A stretch of 64,000 bases of DNA from Spirochaetales bacterium. GTDB taxonomy: Bacteria; Spirochaetota; Spirochaetia; SZUA-6; RPPD01. The notes beneath the pieces are model-generated. The model made no database searches and was not told the origin of the DNA. It worked only from the letters and a program-made list of their open reading frames with translations. Both the position numbers and the translations under genes were made by a program. Positions 1-7,792 of this stretch are shown here, in pieces (position 1 is the stretch's first letter; each line of letters starts with the position of its first letter). The stretch covers positions 175,590 to 239,589 of the forward strand of contig JAFGGG010000036.1 in NCBI GenBank assembly GCA_016930675.1, given 5' to 3'.

Positions 1-1
1 G

Positions 2-1090
2 GGCTCTGAAATTCTTTTACAAAAGGCTCAGAGTCCGAATGTCAAAGATATCCCGGTAATTGTGATTGCCCAACCTCATATCATTCATCAGATATCGAAG
101 ACTAAAAAAATAAATATCACAAAACTCATTCCCAAACCCATAAAAATTGATGCTTTGGTGGATGCATTAGCCGGCATTTTGAATGTTCCGCTGGATGTGG
201 ATTTAAGCCCCTGTATCATAGATGTACATCTTAACGAGAATGTTCTTTTTATTGAAATCGCCAAAGGACTAAATAAAGATAAAATAGATATTCTTAAGTA
301 CAGAATACTTGAACTTATTCAAATATATAAAGTGGACAAACCCAAAGTGCTGGTTATTATGTCCGATCTTAATATTACGGAAGCGGATAATCAGAAACTC
401 GCGCTTCTCTTTAACAGTATCTTGGATACTATCGGATTTCGACAAGATTCCATGAAAATCCTTACAAAGTCCCCGCTTGTCACTGCTTTTTTAAGAACGG
501 AGAGCAGTTTTAGGGATATCGAGGTCGCAGAAAGACTGGAACAAATAATGGACAATATTTTCAATCTAAAAGTATCCCAATTTGTTCCTGACGGTAAGAC
601 TGTGCTTAAGCAGGATCTTATCAAGGGAGGCGGTACCGGACAGACTAAAGCATCCGAACTTGAATTGAAATTCGATAGAGAACAGGATAAAGTACCTTCC
701 TTTGCTGCCCCCCACATTAGGAAAAAACTGAAAATTGCGGTTGTGGATGATGATGAATTTATCCAGGATTTTATAGAATCGGCTTTCGCCGAAACAGGCT
801 GGTCCGTAAAAAAATATAATAACGGAAAAGAATTTATTCAAGCCCTGGCCACTCATCAGTTTGATCTGGTGTTCTTGGATATTATCATGCCTGAGCTGGA
901 CGGTTTTGAAGTGTTGGACTATCTAAAAAAAGAACGCATAGAGGTACCGGTAATTGTGCTTTCGGCCGTATCGCAGCGGAACACAATTCTCAAAGCAATA
1001 AGTTTCGGAGTAAACAGTTATTTGATAAAACCGTTGGATGTGGGTTTGATTCTTAAAAAAACCCAGAGTATATTTAAAAGAAATTTTTAA
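2..1090 (+). CDS. Response regulator with two receiver domains (5' partial)
   Basis: The reading frame is open from base 2, so the gene begins before the window; the first in-frame GTG (62) lies inside a domain and is unlikely to be the start. The visible N-terminal stretch looks like the last third of a receiver domain, ending in a KPI lysine motif. A middle region of about 110 residues follows, with alternating strands and helices that could be STAS-like, but I am not sure. The last 120 residues (from codon 222 counted from the GTG) are a full receiver domain: acidic pair VVDDDE, phospho-acceptor Asp273 in VFLDIIMPELDG, Ser301 and Lys323 in LIKPLD. There is no output domain, so it probably acts as a phosphorelay or scaffold protein. 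It sits upstream of, but separate from, the EF-G gene, which has its own promoter. Confidence 0.8.
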   Translation, partial: GSEILLQKAQSPNVKDIPVIVIAQPHIIHQISKTKKINITKLIPKPIKIDALVDALAGILNVPLDVDLSPCIIDVHLNENVLFIEIAKGLNKDKIDILKYRILELIQIYKVDKPKVLVIMSDLNITEADNQKLALLFNSILDTIGFRQDSMKILTKSPLVTAFLRTESSFRDIEVAERLEQIMDNIFNLKVSQFVPDGKTVLKQDLIKGGGTGQTKASELELKFDREQDKVPSFAAPHIRKKLKIAVVDDDEFIQDFIESAFAETGWSVKKYNNGKEFIQALATHQFDLVFLDIIMPELDGFEVLDYLKKERIEVPVIVLSAVSQRNTILKAISFGVNSYLIKPLDVGLILKKTQSIFKRNF

Positions 1091-1129
1091 TGGTTTATGA
1101 ATTGACAGATAATAAAAAATTGATTTTTC

Positions 1130-1158
1130 TTGACTTCTTGCTGCGACATTATTATATT
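1130..1158 (+). promoter_or_regulatory. Sigma-70 promoter for the EF-G gene
   Basis: TTGACT (1130-1135) and TATATT (1153-1158) are separated by 17 bases and lie about 70 bases before the EF-G start codon. The preceding gene ends at 1090, so this is the likely start of a transcript covering EF-G and the closely spaced genes after it. A second TTGACA at 1102-1107 has no good -10 partner. Confidence 0.6.
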
Positions 1159-1225
1159 TACTCTTCTATAATTTTTAATCATTTAGCCAAAACAAATAAA
1201 GGAAATCATATAACAGGAAGCTACG

Positions 1226-3301
1226 ATGAGTATGAGTAATCCAAACATGCGTAATATAGGTATAAGCGCGCACATTGATTCGGGAAAAACCACTTTAACC
1301 GAGCGTATCCTCTACTATTGCAAAAAAATACACGCTATGCATGAAGTGCGCGGTAAAGACGGCGTGGGCGCGACCATGGACTCCATGGATTTGGAGCGTG
1401 AGCGGGGGATTACTATCGCTTCCGCGGCAACAAACGTGGAATGGAAGAATCACTCTATAAACATTATCGATACGCCGGGACACGTTGATTTTACGATTGA
1501 AGTTGAAAGAGCCCTTAGAGTACTCGATGGCGCTATCTTGGTACTGTGCGCCGTAGGCGGTGTACAATCGCAGTCAATAACCGTAGACCGACAGCTTAAG
1601 CGTTATAATGTGCCCCGTATCGCTTTTATTAATAAGTGCGACAGAGTGGGAGCCGATCCCGAAAGAGTAAAAAAACAACTCTGTGAAAAATTAGGCCACA
1701 ACGCTGTACTCATGCAGCTTCCCATAGGACTTGAGGACAAGCTTAAGGGAGTGATCGACCTGGTTGAAATGAAAGCTCTTTATTTTGACGGTGCCGATGC
1801 TGATACCGTAAGCTGCCAAGAGATCCCCGAAGAGTTAAAGCATGAAGTCCATAAACGGCATGAAGAACTAATAGATGCCGCATCATTATTTTCCGACGAA
1901 CTGGCTGAAAGTTATTTGGAAGGCAATGTGACATCCGAACAGATTATTAAAGCGGTTCGGTCCGGGACTCTGCAATGTAAACTCACGCCGGTATTTTTAG
2001 GTTCAGCCTATAAAAACGTGGGCGTGCAGCCCCTTATTGACGCGGTAATCAACTTTTTGCCTTCTCCTTACGATATAGAAAACACAGCCTTAGATTTGGA
2101 CAAACAAGAAGCAGCGGTTACGCTTAAGGCGGAGAGTTCGCTTCCCCCCGTAGCATTGGCCTTTAAATTAGAGGACGGACAGTACGGACAGCTTACTTAT
2201 ATCCGCATCTATCAGGGAGAAATAAAAAAGGGGCTGGAACTCTATAATTCCAGAGCCCAAAAAAAGTTTCGGGTTGGAAGATTGGTGAGAATGCATGCTG
2301 ATAATATGGAGGACATTGAGCACGCTCCCAGCGGTGATATTGTAGCGCTGTTCGGTATCGACTGTGCCTCCGGAGATACTTTTACGGACAGTTCATTAAA
2401 TTATGCTTTTGTCTCCATGTTTGTTCCGGAACCGGTTATTTCTTTAGCCGTAAAGCCTGTGGATAAAAAATCGGAAGATAACATGGCCAAAGCCATAAAC
2501 CGTTTTATAAAAGAAGATCCAACTTTCAGAAGTTTTGTGGATCCCGAATCAAACCAGACAATAATCAAGGGTATGGGGGAATTACATCTGGATGTGTATC
2601 TGGAGCGTATGAAAAGAGAGTATAAGGTTGAACTGGAAACAGGTATGCCTCAGGTCGCTTACCGGGAAACAGTAAGCAGACATGTTGAGTTTAACTATAC
2701 TCATAAAAAGCAGACGGGTGGCGCGGGGCAGTTTGCCCGGATAGCCGGTATTATTGAGCCCTATGCTGATGGCGATTATCTTTTTGTTGATCAGATAAAA
2801 GGCGGTGTTATCCCTAATGAGTATATCCCTTCATGTGATAAGGGCTTTAAAAAAGCCATGGAAAAGGGGACTCTTTTGGGATTTCCTGTTGTAGGAGTAA
2901 AGGTAACAGTAAATGACGGCAGCTACCATGCTGTTGACTCCTCTGATATGGCTTTTCAAACTGCGGCTATCATGGCCTTAAGGGAAGTATACAATAAAGC
3001 CCAGCCTCAGATCCTGGAACCTATTATGAAAGTTGTAGTTGAAAGCCCCAATGAGTATCAAGGAAATGTCTATGCCAGTATTAATCAACGCCGTGGTATT
3101 ATCGTAAGCACGAATGAAGATGCTCAATTTTCCGAAATAGAAGCAGAAGTGCCCTTAAGCGAAATGTTCGGTTATTCAACGGTATTGCGTTCTATCTCGC
3201 AGGGGAAGGCCGAATTTACTATGGAATTCTTGCGTTATGGGAAGGTACCTCAGAGTATTTCGGAGAATCTGATAAAAGAGTACCAGGACAAAAAAAAGTA
3301 A
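1226..3301 (+). CDS. fusA: Elongation factor G (spirochaete/mitochondrial EF-G1 type)
   Basis: This is a translational GTPase that moves tRNAs and mRNA through the ribosome after each peptide bond. At 691 residues it has the full EF-G length. Visible G motifs are AHIDSGKTT (about residues 15-23), the switch [17 protein letters not shown], and NKCD. The serine in HIDSGKT and the [19 protein letters not shown] block are hallmarks of the EF-G1 type shared by spirochaetes, planctomycetes and mitochondria; the sequence closely follows the Borrelia fusA protein as I remember it. Organisms with this type usually carry a second EF-G specialised for ribosome recycling, which is not in this window. An AGGAAG ribosome-binding site precedes the ATG. 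The downstream ATPase gene starts 29 bases after the stop and probably shares the transcript. Confidence 0.95.
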   Translation: MSMSNPNMRNIGISAHIDSGKTTLTERILYYCKKIHAMHEVRGKDGVGATMDSMDLERERGITIASAATNVEWKNHSINIIDTPGHVDFTIEVERALRVLDGAILVLCAVGGVQSQSITVDRQLKRYNVPRIAFINKCDRVGADPERVKKQLCEKLGHNAVLMQLPIGLEDKLKGVIDLVEMKALYFDGADADTVSCQEIPEELKHEVHKRHEELIDAASLFSDELAESYLEGNVTSEQIIKAVRSGTLQCKLTPVFLGSAYKNVGVQPLIDAVINFLPSPYDIENTALDLDKQEAAVTLKAESSLPPVALAFKLEDGQYGQLTYIRIYQGEIKKGLELYNSRAQKKFRVGRLVRMHADNMEDIEHAPSGDIVALFGIDCASGDTFTDSSLNYAFVSMFVPEPVISLAVKPVDKKSEDNMAKAINRFIKEDPTFRSFVDPESNQTIIKGMGELHLDVYLERMKREYKVELETGMPQVAYRETVSRHVEFNYTHKKQTGGAGQFARIAGIIEPYADGDYLFVDQIKGGVIPNEYIPSCDKGFKKAMEKGTLLGFPVVGVKVTVNDGSYHAVDSSDMAFQTAAIMALREVYNKAQPQILEPIMKVVVESPNEYQGNVYASINQRRGIIVSTNEDAQFSEIEAEVPLSEMFGYSTVLRSISQGKAEFTMEFLRYGKVPQSISENLIKEYQDKKK

Positions 3302-3330
3302 AAGTACATATAAAAGGAGTGGTAAATTAA

Positions 3331-4035
3331 ATGGTAAAAGCAGAATTAATCAAAAACAGTCCTTTGCGTATTTTAGAGAAATCAACTCACGGTGGAGTAG
3401 GCAAGGGTAATATTGGAATTATCGCCGCCCGTAAAGGAGTAGGCAAGACCGCCTGTTTAGTCCATATTGCCACAGATCAACTTTTTCAGGGAAAACACGT
3501 CATACATGTATCGTTTTCAAGTAATACGTCGCATATTATTACTTGGTATGAAGATATTTTTCAAGAGATAGCAAGGAGGCGTGATCTTTCGGATGCCATG
3601 CAGGTGCATGATGAGATAATCAAGAACCGGGTGATTATGAATTTTAATCAGGAAGGAATTTCGATCAGGCAAATAATTAAGAGCCTGGAAGCAATGATAC
3701 ACCAGGGTGCTTTTGCCGCGGACTGCATTATCTTTGACGGTTATTCATTTTCAAAAGGAAATCCGCAGGATTTTAAAGACTTAAAGGAGTTTGCCGAGGG
3801 GTCGAAACTGGAGCTGTGGTTCAGTGCTTCTTTAAGTGATGATGAAACCGATTTTGACGCGGATGGTGTTCCGGGTGTTATTTCATTGTTTATGGAACAA
3901 ATCGCCATTTTGATTTTATTAAATTCACATGAAGGAAATATCAAGCTTGAGCTTAAAAAGGATCATGACCTTACTCCGATCCAAAATATGCATTTGACTC
4001 TAGACCCAAAAATACTACTCATTTCAAGAGGATGA
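3331..4035 (+). CDS. RecA-fold P-loop ATPase, function unknown
   Basis: A 234-residue cytoplasmic protein with a Walker A motif (AARKGVGKTA, residues 32-41) and a plausible Walker B strand ending IIFDGYSF. The layout (P-loop near the N terminus, then strands carrying hydrophobic runs) resembles the DnaB/KaiC/RecA ATPase core, but the protein is too short to hold a helicase N-terminal domain. I do not recognise a named family. AAGGAG lies 10 bases upstream of the ATG. It follows EF-G by 29 bases and its stop codon overlaps the start of the VanZ-like gene (ATGA), so the genes are co-transcribed and probably translationally coupled. Confidence 0.7.
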   Translation: MVKAELIKNSPLRILEKSTHGGVGKGNIGIIAARKGVGKTACLVHIATDQLFQGKHVIHVSFSSNTSHIITWYEDIFQEIARRRDLSDAMQVHDEIIKNRVIMNFNQEGISIRQIIKSLEAMIHQGAFAADCIIFDGYSFSKGNPQDFKDLKEFAEGSKLELWFSASLSDDETDFDADGVPGVISLFMEQIAILILLNSHEGNIKLELKKDHDLTPIQNMHLTLDPKILLISRG

Positions 4036-4403
4036 TTAAAAAAAATCTAGCTCGCGCCATAAATATCCTGTTTCCACTGACTGCCATAACCATTTTACTG
4101 CTGTCTTTATTACCAACAATTAAAGTTTCATCCATAGAAACGCCTTTTCTGGATAAATTTTTACATATTATTGCATACTGTATATTGGGTATTTTGGGCT
4201 TTTTGTTTTTTTATGTTAAAAAACCGCATAAAGGGTGGGGAGTTGTTTTTTCCGTTCTTACCTGTACAGGCTGGGGAATTATTATTGAACTGCTGCAGAG
4301 TTATACCGGAAGAACACCCGAACTGTTGGACGGTGTTGTTAATTTTATCGGTTGCCAGATCGGAGCTTGTTTTGCTATGATAATCCAAAAAAAGGGTGAT
4401 TAA
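4032..4403 (+). CDS. VanZ-like family membrane protein
   Basis: A 123-residue inner-membrane protein with about four transmembrane helices. The family signature is visible as DKFLHIIAYCILG in the second helix and as IIELLQSYTGRTPELLDGVVNFIG near residues 80-105, where the E..Q...R..D..D...N pattern of VanZ-like proteins is intact. VanZ itself gives low-level teicoplanin resistance, but small chromosomal homologues like this have no established function. The start overlaps the preceding stop (ATGA) and its end overlaps the next small gene by 8 bases, so it sits in the middle of an operon. Confidence 0.8.
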   Translation: MIKKNLARAINILFPLTAITILLLSLLPTIKVSSIETPFLDKFLHIIAYCILGILGFLFFYVKKPHKGWGVVFSVLTCTGWGIIIELLQSYTGRTPELLDGVVNFIGCQIGACFAMIIQKKGD

Positions 4404-4656
4404 TGTGTTGATACCGAGAAAACAGGCAGTTAACCAAGGGAGAGCCATGGTGCGAGTGCGCTCACTTAAAACGGGTACGGCGGCCACAATCGGTGTTTGT
4501 CCTGCCTGCTGGAATTTAAAAGAGAGAAGAAGAGTATTGTTGGAAAAACTAAAAAGCATGGGATACACGGTTCAGCATAAAACGGATCTGTCTGACGGGG
4601 CATATAGGAGCGGGGAAACACATGATCCGCGCTGCCCTTTTTCGCATTTGATTTAA
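4396..4656 (+). CDS. Small cysteine-containing protein, unknown
   Basis: An 86-residue basic protein starting with GTG and overlapping the end of the VanZ-like gene by 8 bases. It contains a CPAC pair near residue 35 and a CPFSHLI tail, which could bind metal but do not form a full zinc ribbon. I do not recognise a family. Support for it being real is the tight overlap, same-strand operon position and a protein-like composition; no strong ribosome-binding site is visible. It may be translated by coupling to the upstream gene. Confidence 0.5.
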   Translation: MINVLIPRKQAVNQGRAMVRVRSLKTGTAATIGVCPACWNLKERRRVLLEKLKSMGYTVQHKTDLSDGAYRSGETHDPRCPFSHLI

Positions 4657-4670
4657 AAAAATCATAACAT

Positions 4671-4693
4671 CTGTGTACTTTGTGAGATTTTTT
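4671..4693 (+). repeat. Short dispersed repeat, copy 1 (CTNNGTG..TTTGTGAG type)
   Basis: The sequence CTGTGTACTTTGTGAGA is the first of four related short motifs in intergenic DNA of this window (others at 5005-5025, 9377-9409 and 9437-9466). The shared core is roughly CTGTGTGCTCCGTGAGA with variable middle bases. Confidence 0.35.
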
Positions 4694-4727
4694 AATAATT
4701 CAATTACATTTTTTTGTGAAAGATAAG

Positions 4728-4958
4728 TTAATCCGGTAAATCTGTGTCGGCTTTTTTCTTTTTCTTGGTACGGCTTTCCCAATTAAAGAAAGCAGCGGAA
4801 ATCACAACAAACAGACCTATGGCGATTATTATCTTATCGAAAAGGAGGTCTCCCTGAGTTTGTTGCAGTGATCCACTCGTCTGATCTATAGCCAGAACAC
4901 TGAAAAGCGGAAACAAAAAAACGAATAGAAAAATGTATATCTTAGTAATATATTTCAC
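4728..4958 (-). CDS. Small membrane protein with signal-like N terminus
   Basis: A 76-residue protein with an N-terminal hydrophobic segment (about residues 4-22, possible cleavage after VLA), a short polar stretch, a second hydrophobic helix (about 43-60) and a basic, lysine-rich tail. It starts with GTG at 4958, preceded by AGGAG at the right spacing; the overlapping ATG is followed at once by a stop. It is a single gene between two convergent or divergent operons. I do not recognise the family; a small membrane or envelope subunit is the most that can be said. Confidence 0.6.
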   Translation of the reverse strand: MKYITKIYIFLFVFLFPLFSVLAIDQTSGSLQQTQGDLLFDKIIIAIGLFVVISAAFFNWESRTKKKKKADTDLPD

Positions 4959-5004
4959 ATCATTCTCCTAATAATCCTCAATATTCTCTCTATCTCTCCG
5001 GGCG

Positions 5005-5025
5005 CCCTGTGTGCTCCGTGAGAAT
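5005..5025 (+). repeat. Short dispersed repeat, copy 2
   Basis: CCCTGTGTGCTCCGTGAGA lies in the non-coding stretch before the ChvI-like regulator. It matches the motif family at 4671, 9377 (reverse strand) and 9437. Confidence 0.35.
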
Positions 5026-5063
5026 TACGCATAGTATATATAACACAACAATAAGGAAAAAAT

Positions 5064-5183
5064 ATGGCGAAATATGACAACTTTGTGAAATTACCTGCTG
5101 CTCGCTTGGAGAAATATCTGCTCTATGATATAGTAATCCAAAATCAAGGAGAGAGTGGTAATGTATACTATAGCAATTGTTGA
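5064..5183 (+). CDS. Possible 39-residue upstream ORF
   Basis: An ATG with AAGGA seven bases upstream opens a 39-codon frame that begins MAKYDNFVKLPAARLEKY and ends 20 bases inside the response regulator gene in a different frame. It could be a short leader peptide whose translation affects the regulator start. It may equally be chance, since the candidate promoter at 5106-5134 lies within it, which would leave it outside the main transcript. Confidence 0.2.
   Translation: MAKYDNFVKLPAARLEKYLLYDIVIQNQGESGNVYYSNC
5106..5134 (+). promoter_or_regulatory. Possible promoter of the ChvI/ChvG-like pair
   Basis: TTGGAG (5106-5111) and TATAGT (5129-5134) are 17 bases apart and end about 26 bases before the regulator ATG. 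The match to the sigma-70 consensus is moderate. Confidence 0.4.
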
Positions 5184-5862
5184 TGATGAAAAAAATATAT
5201 GCGAGACGGTTGCTTATGCTCTTACAAAAGAAGGTTACAAAACACTAACATATGCAAACGGACAGGAAGCCTGGAATGCCTTGCAGCATAATCTGCCGGA
5301 TTTAATCATTCTTGACATCATCATGCCCATGATGGATGGCTTGGAACTTTGTAGAAAACTACGCGGCGTTTCCGAAGGTCTGCCCATTATTTTTCTTACC
5401 TCCAAGGATGAAGAGTTTGATCGTGTTTTAGGACTGGAAATAGGCGCGGATGATTATCTGTGTAAACCGTTTTCCATGCGTGAACTGGTAACGCGGGTGA
5501 AGGTGCTCTTTAGGCGCTTTTCTCTCGGATCCAAAGAGCAGGAAAGCGCGCAATGCATTATGGTAGAGAACCTTCATTTGGATCTGCAAAGGTATACGGT
5601 AAAATGGAAAGGCAGTGCTTTACCGTTGACCATTACCGAATTCATGCTTCTGCAGTCACTCATCAAAAAACCGGGTATTGTAAAGACGCGGAATCAACTC
5701 ATGGAAGAGGCCTATCCGGATAATATATATGTGAGTGACCGTACCATAGACAGTCATATTAAACGGTTGCGCAAGAAGTTCATAGCGGTTGATGATTCTT
5801 TTACCCATATCGAGACTGTGTATGGTTTAGGGTATCGCTATAAAACAGAGTGTACTCCATGA
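5161..5862 (+). CDS. OmpR/PhoB-family response regulator (ChvI-like)
   Basis: A two-component DNA-binding regulator of 233 residues. The receiver domain has the acidic pair DDE at 8-10, phospho-acceptor Asp52 in IILDIIMPMMDG and a KPF lysine motif near residue 103. The C-terminal winged helix (about 130-230) has the OmpR pattern ITEFMLLQ, the recognition helix segment VSDRTIDSHIKRLRKKF and the wing VYGLGYRY. I chose the ATG at 5161 over the GTG at 5155 because AAGGAGAG is correctly spaced from it. The stop overlaps the kinase start (ATGA), so the two are translated together and are almost certainly cognate partners. Confidence 0.9.
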   Translation: MYTIAIVDDEKNICETVAYALTKEGYKTLTYANGQEAWNALQHNLPDLIILDIIMPMMDGLELCRKLRGVSEGLPIIFLTSKDEEFDRVLGLEIGADDYLCKPFSMRELVTRVKVLFRRFSLGSKEQESAQCIMVENLHLDLQRYTVKWKGSALPLTITEFMLLQSLIKKPGIVKTRNQLMEEAYPDNIYVSDRTIDSHIKRLRKKFIAVDDSFTHIETVYGLGYRYKTECTP

Positions 5863-7445
5863 AACTGCTTAGATTTTTCTCGCGTATCGTATTTAGGCTG
5901 CTGGCCTTTAACCTGCTTTTGGTAATTGTACCGGTAACGGCTTTTTTTTATCTCGATGTGTATGAGAAACAGCTTCTCAAAGCTCAGGAAGATTATATGA
6001 TACAGCAGGGAAGAATTCTATCCGCGGCTTTGGCTGACCAGGGGTACCTAAAAAAAGAGACATGTCAAAAGATCCTTAAGAAATTAGGAGGCAGGAAAAA
6101 ATCAAGACTGCGCATTGTGGATCGCGAAGGAAATCTCCTGGCAGATTCCAGTGTCTTATATACTAAGCTTAAAAAGATTGAGTCAAGCAGAGAAGAAGAT
6201 GCGGATTATTACGAAGAAGCGGAGGATCAAAGTAATTGGCTCTATGAACTCTTTCTTATTCCCATCAGATTTTTTCGCGAGTTTTACGGGCCGCCTAAAC
6301 CGGAATTGGAGACGGCGGATTACTATACGTATGACAAGCCGCTATTGGGTCCTGAAGTTTTAGCGGCTTTGGAAGGAAAATACGGCGCCACAACACGTTA
6401 TGCCATAGGCGGACAGCAGTCAATTATTCTTTACAGCGCTATTCCGATTCGCAGTTTCGATGTGGTTGTAGGAGCGGTCCTTGTTTCCCAATCCACATAC
6501 AGAATTCTTCTGGATCTTTATGAAGTGCGCATGGGTATAATCCGCATATTCTTATATTCGAGCTTGGGCGCCATTATCCTGAGTTTGCTTCTTTCCAGTA
6601 CTATTGCCAGGCCCTTACGCAAGCTGAAAAGGGAAGCGGAAGCTGTTTTGGACAGGAGGGGAAGACTGACCAGGCATTTCAAGCAAACCAGGCGACTGGA
6701 TGAAATCGGGGATTTATCCCGTTCACTCACAAGCCTGACCAAGCGTTTGGAGCAGCATATTACATTTATCGAATCTTTTGCCGCTGATATTTCACATGAG
6801 TTTAAGAATCCACTGGCATCTATTCGGTCGGCTACCGATATCGCGCTTGACGCTGATAACAAGCAAGAACGGATAAAGTTTTTGAAGATGATCCAGAGAG
6901 ATGTGGCCAGGATGGAGCGCCTGCTTTCCGGGGTTCGTGAGATTACCACAATCGACGCCAGTCTGGCTCAAGAAAAGAGTGAATCGGTAGAACTGAATAT
7001 ACTGTGTAGGCATGTTGTTGAGGCGTTTAAACTGAGGAACAAAGGGGTCACCTTTAAAACCGTGCTTCCTAAAAATAAACTGAATATTTTGGCGTCTCCG
7101 GAAAGGATGGCTCAAATTTTCGAAAATATTATCGACAATGCCATCAGTTTTACAGAAATTAACGGAACCGTAGAGCTCGAACTGGAACAGCAGGATGGAA
7201 GGGCACTCATCCGGATCAGTGATAACGGTCCCGGCATCCCTGCCGAACACCGGGAAAAGATATTCGAAAGGTTTTTTTCTTTCCGGCAAAATAACGGCAG
7301 TGAAAACCGGCATACGGGATTAGGACTTTCAATTGTAAAGGTTATTGTGGACAGCTATGAAGGCACGATCTCCGTCCGTAACAGAAACAAAGGCGGCGCC
7401 TGCTTCGAAATCGCTCTGCCGTTATGTGATGCAAAAAAAGTATAA
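5859..7445 (+). CDS. Sensor histidine kinase (ChvG-like)
   Basis: A membrane histidine kinase of 528 residues that should phosphorylate the regulator encoded just before it. Order of parts: transmembrane helix about 10-32; periplasmic sensing region about 35-225, acidic and tyrosine-rich around 110-160; second helix about 228-250; HAMP linker about 250-305; dimerisation domain with His313 in ADISHEFKNPLAS; ATPase domain with the N box IFENIIDNAISF, G1 box DNGPGIP and G2 box HTGLGLSIVK. The long sensing region and kinase type resemble ChvG/ExoS-type kinases that respond to envelope or acid stress, but the ligand cannot be read from the sequence. The start ATG overlaps the regulator stop. Confidence 0.9.
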   Translation: MKLLRFFSRIVFRLLAFNLLLVIVPVTAFFYLDVYEKQLLKAQEDYMIQQGRILSAALADQGYLKKETCQKILKKLGGRKKSRLRIVDREGNLLADSSVLYTKLKKIESSREEDADYYEEAEDQSNWLYELFLIPIRFFREFYGPPKPELETADYYTYDKPLLGPEVLAALEGKYGATTRYAIGGQQSIILYSAIPIRSFDVVVGAVLVSQSTYRILLDLYEVRMGIIRIFLYSSLGAIILSLLLSSTIARPLRKLKREAEAVLDRRGRLTRHFKQTRRLDEIGDLSRSLTSLTKRLEQHITFIESFAADISHEFKNPLASIRSATDIALDADNKQERIKFLKMIQRDVARMERLLSGVREITTIDASLAQEKSESVELNILCRHVVEAFKLRNKGVTFKTVLPKNKLNILASPERMAQIFENIIDNAISFTEINGTVELELEQQDGRALIRISDNGPGIPAEHREKIFERFFSFRQNNGSENRHTGLGLSIVKVIVDSYEGTISVRNRNKGGACFEIALPLCDAKKV

Positions 7446-7507
7446 TACCGTAAACCACCAAAATATATTGATTTTTAACGGCTGATAATATTATTGTATA
7501 TATAAGT

Positions 7508-7626
7508 GAGTTTCTTGCAAAAATCTTATTTTTGCAAGAAACTCCTAAAATGGAAATTGCAAACTTATTATGGGTTAGAGAATAAGTTTTTTACTAACTT
7601 AATATATTTTGAGTTTTGCAATTTCC
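7508..7626. repeat. 119-nt structured dispersed repeat, copy 1
   Basis: This block is repeated at 24594-24712 with the same length and no gaps. Bases 7508-7544 form a perfect inverted repeat (17-bp arms around a CTT loop). Bases 7552-7626 are bounded by a second inverted repeat (12-bp arms, GGAAATTGCAAA and its complement) with smaller internal pairings such as ACTTATT / AATAAGT. Both copies are intergenic and follow a gene encoding a membrane protein on the plus strand. It encodes no protein and could be a mobile miniature element or a structured RNA. Confidence 0.7.
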
Positions 7627-7792
7627 TCAAGTAATCGGTAAATCTGTTACCTTCCGGGTAATTGGTTGTTTTATTATGTTAAAGAACATAACACTTTTGA
7701 AAAAGCCACCATTTATAGCGGCGGTTATAAAGCGTTTAAATGGATGATGGTTTTTTCGATTGATGTTTGATTATATGAGGAGGTTAAAGAAT
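7627..7792 (+). promoter_or_regulatory. Leader of the DegP-type gene, rich in palindromes
   Basis: About 166 non-coding bases between the structured repeat and the protease. They contain GGTAA/TTACC (near 7637-7651), a perfect 18-nt palindrome TTATGTTAAAGAACATAA (7674-7691), and an imperfect stem pairing CCATTTA with TAAATGG (about 7708-7745). These could be a repressor site and an mRNA structure. No convincing -35/-10 pair is seen. Confidence 0.35.

Noticed and set aside
4161..4568. A 135-residue minus-strand frame opposite the VanZ-like gene
   Set aside because: The plus-strand operon with overlapping starts and recognisable VanZ motifs is better supported.
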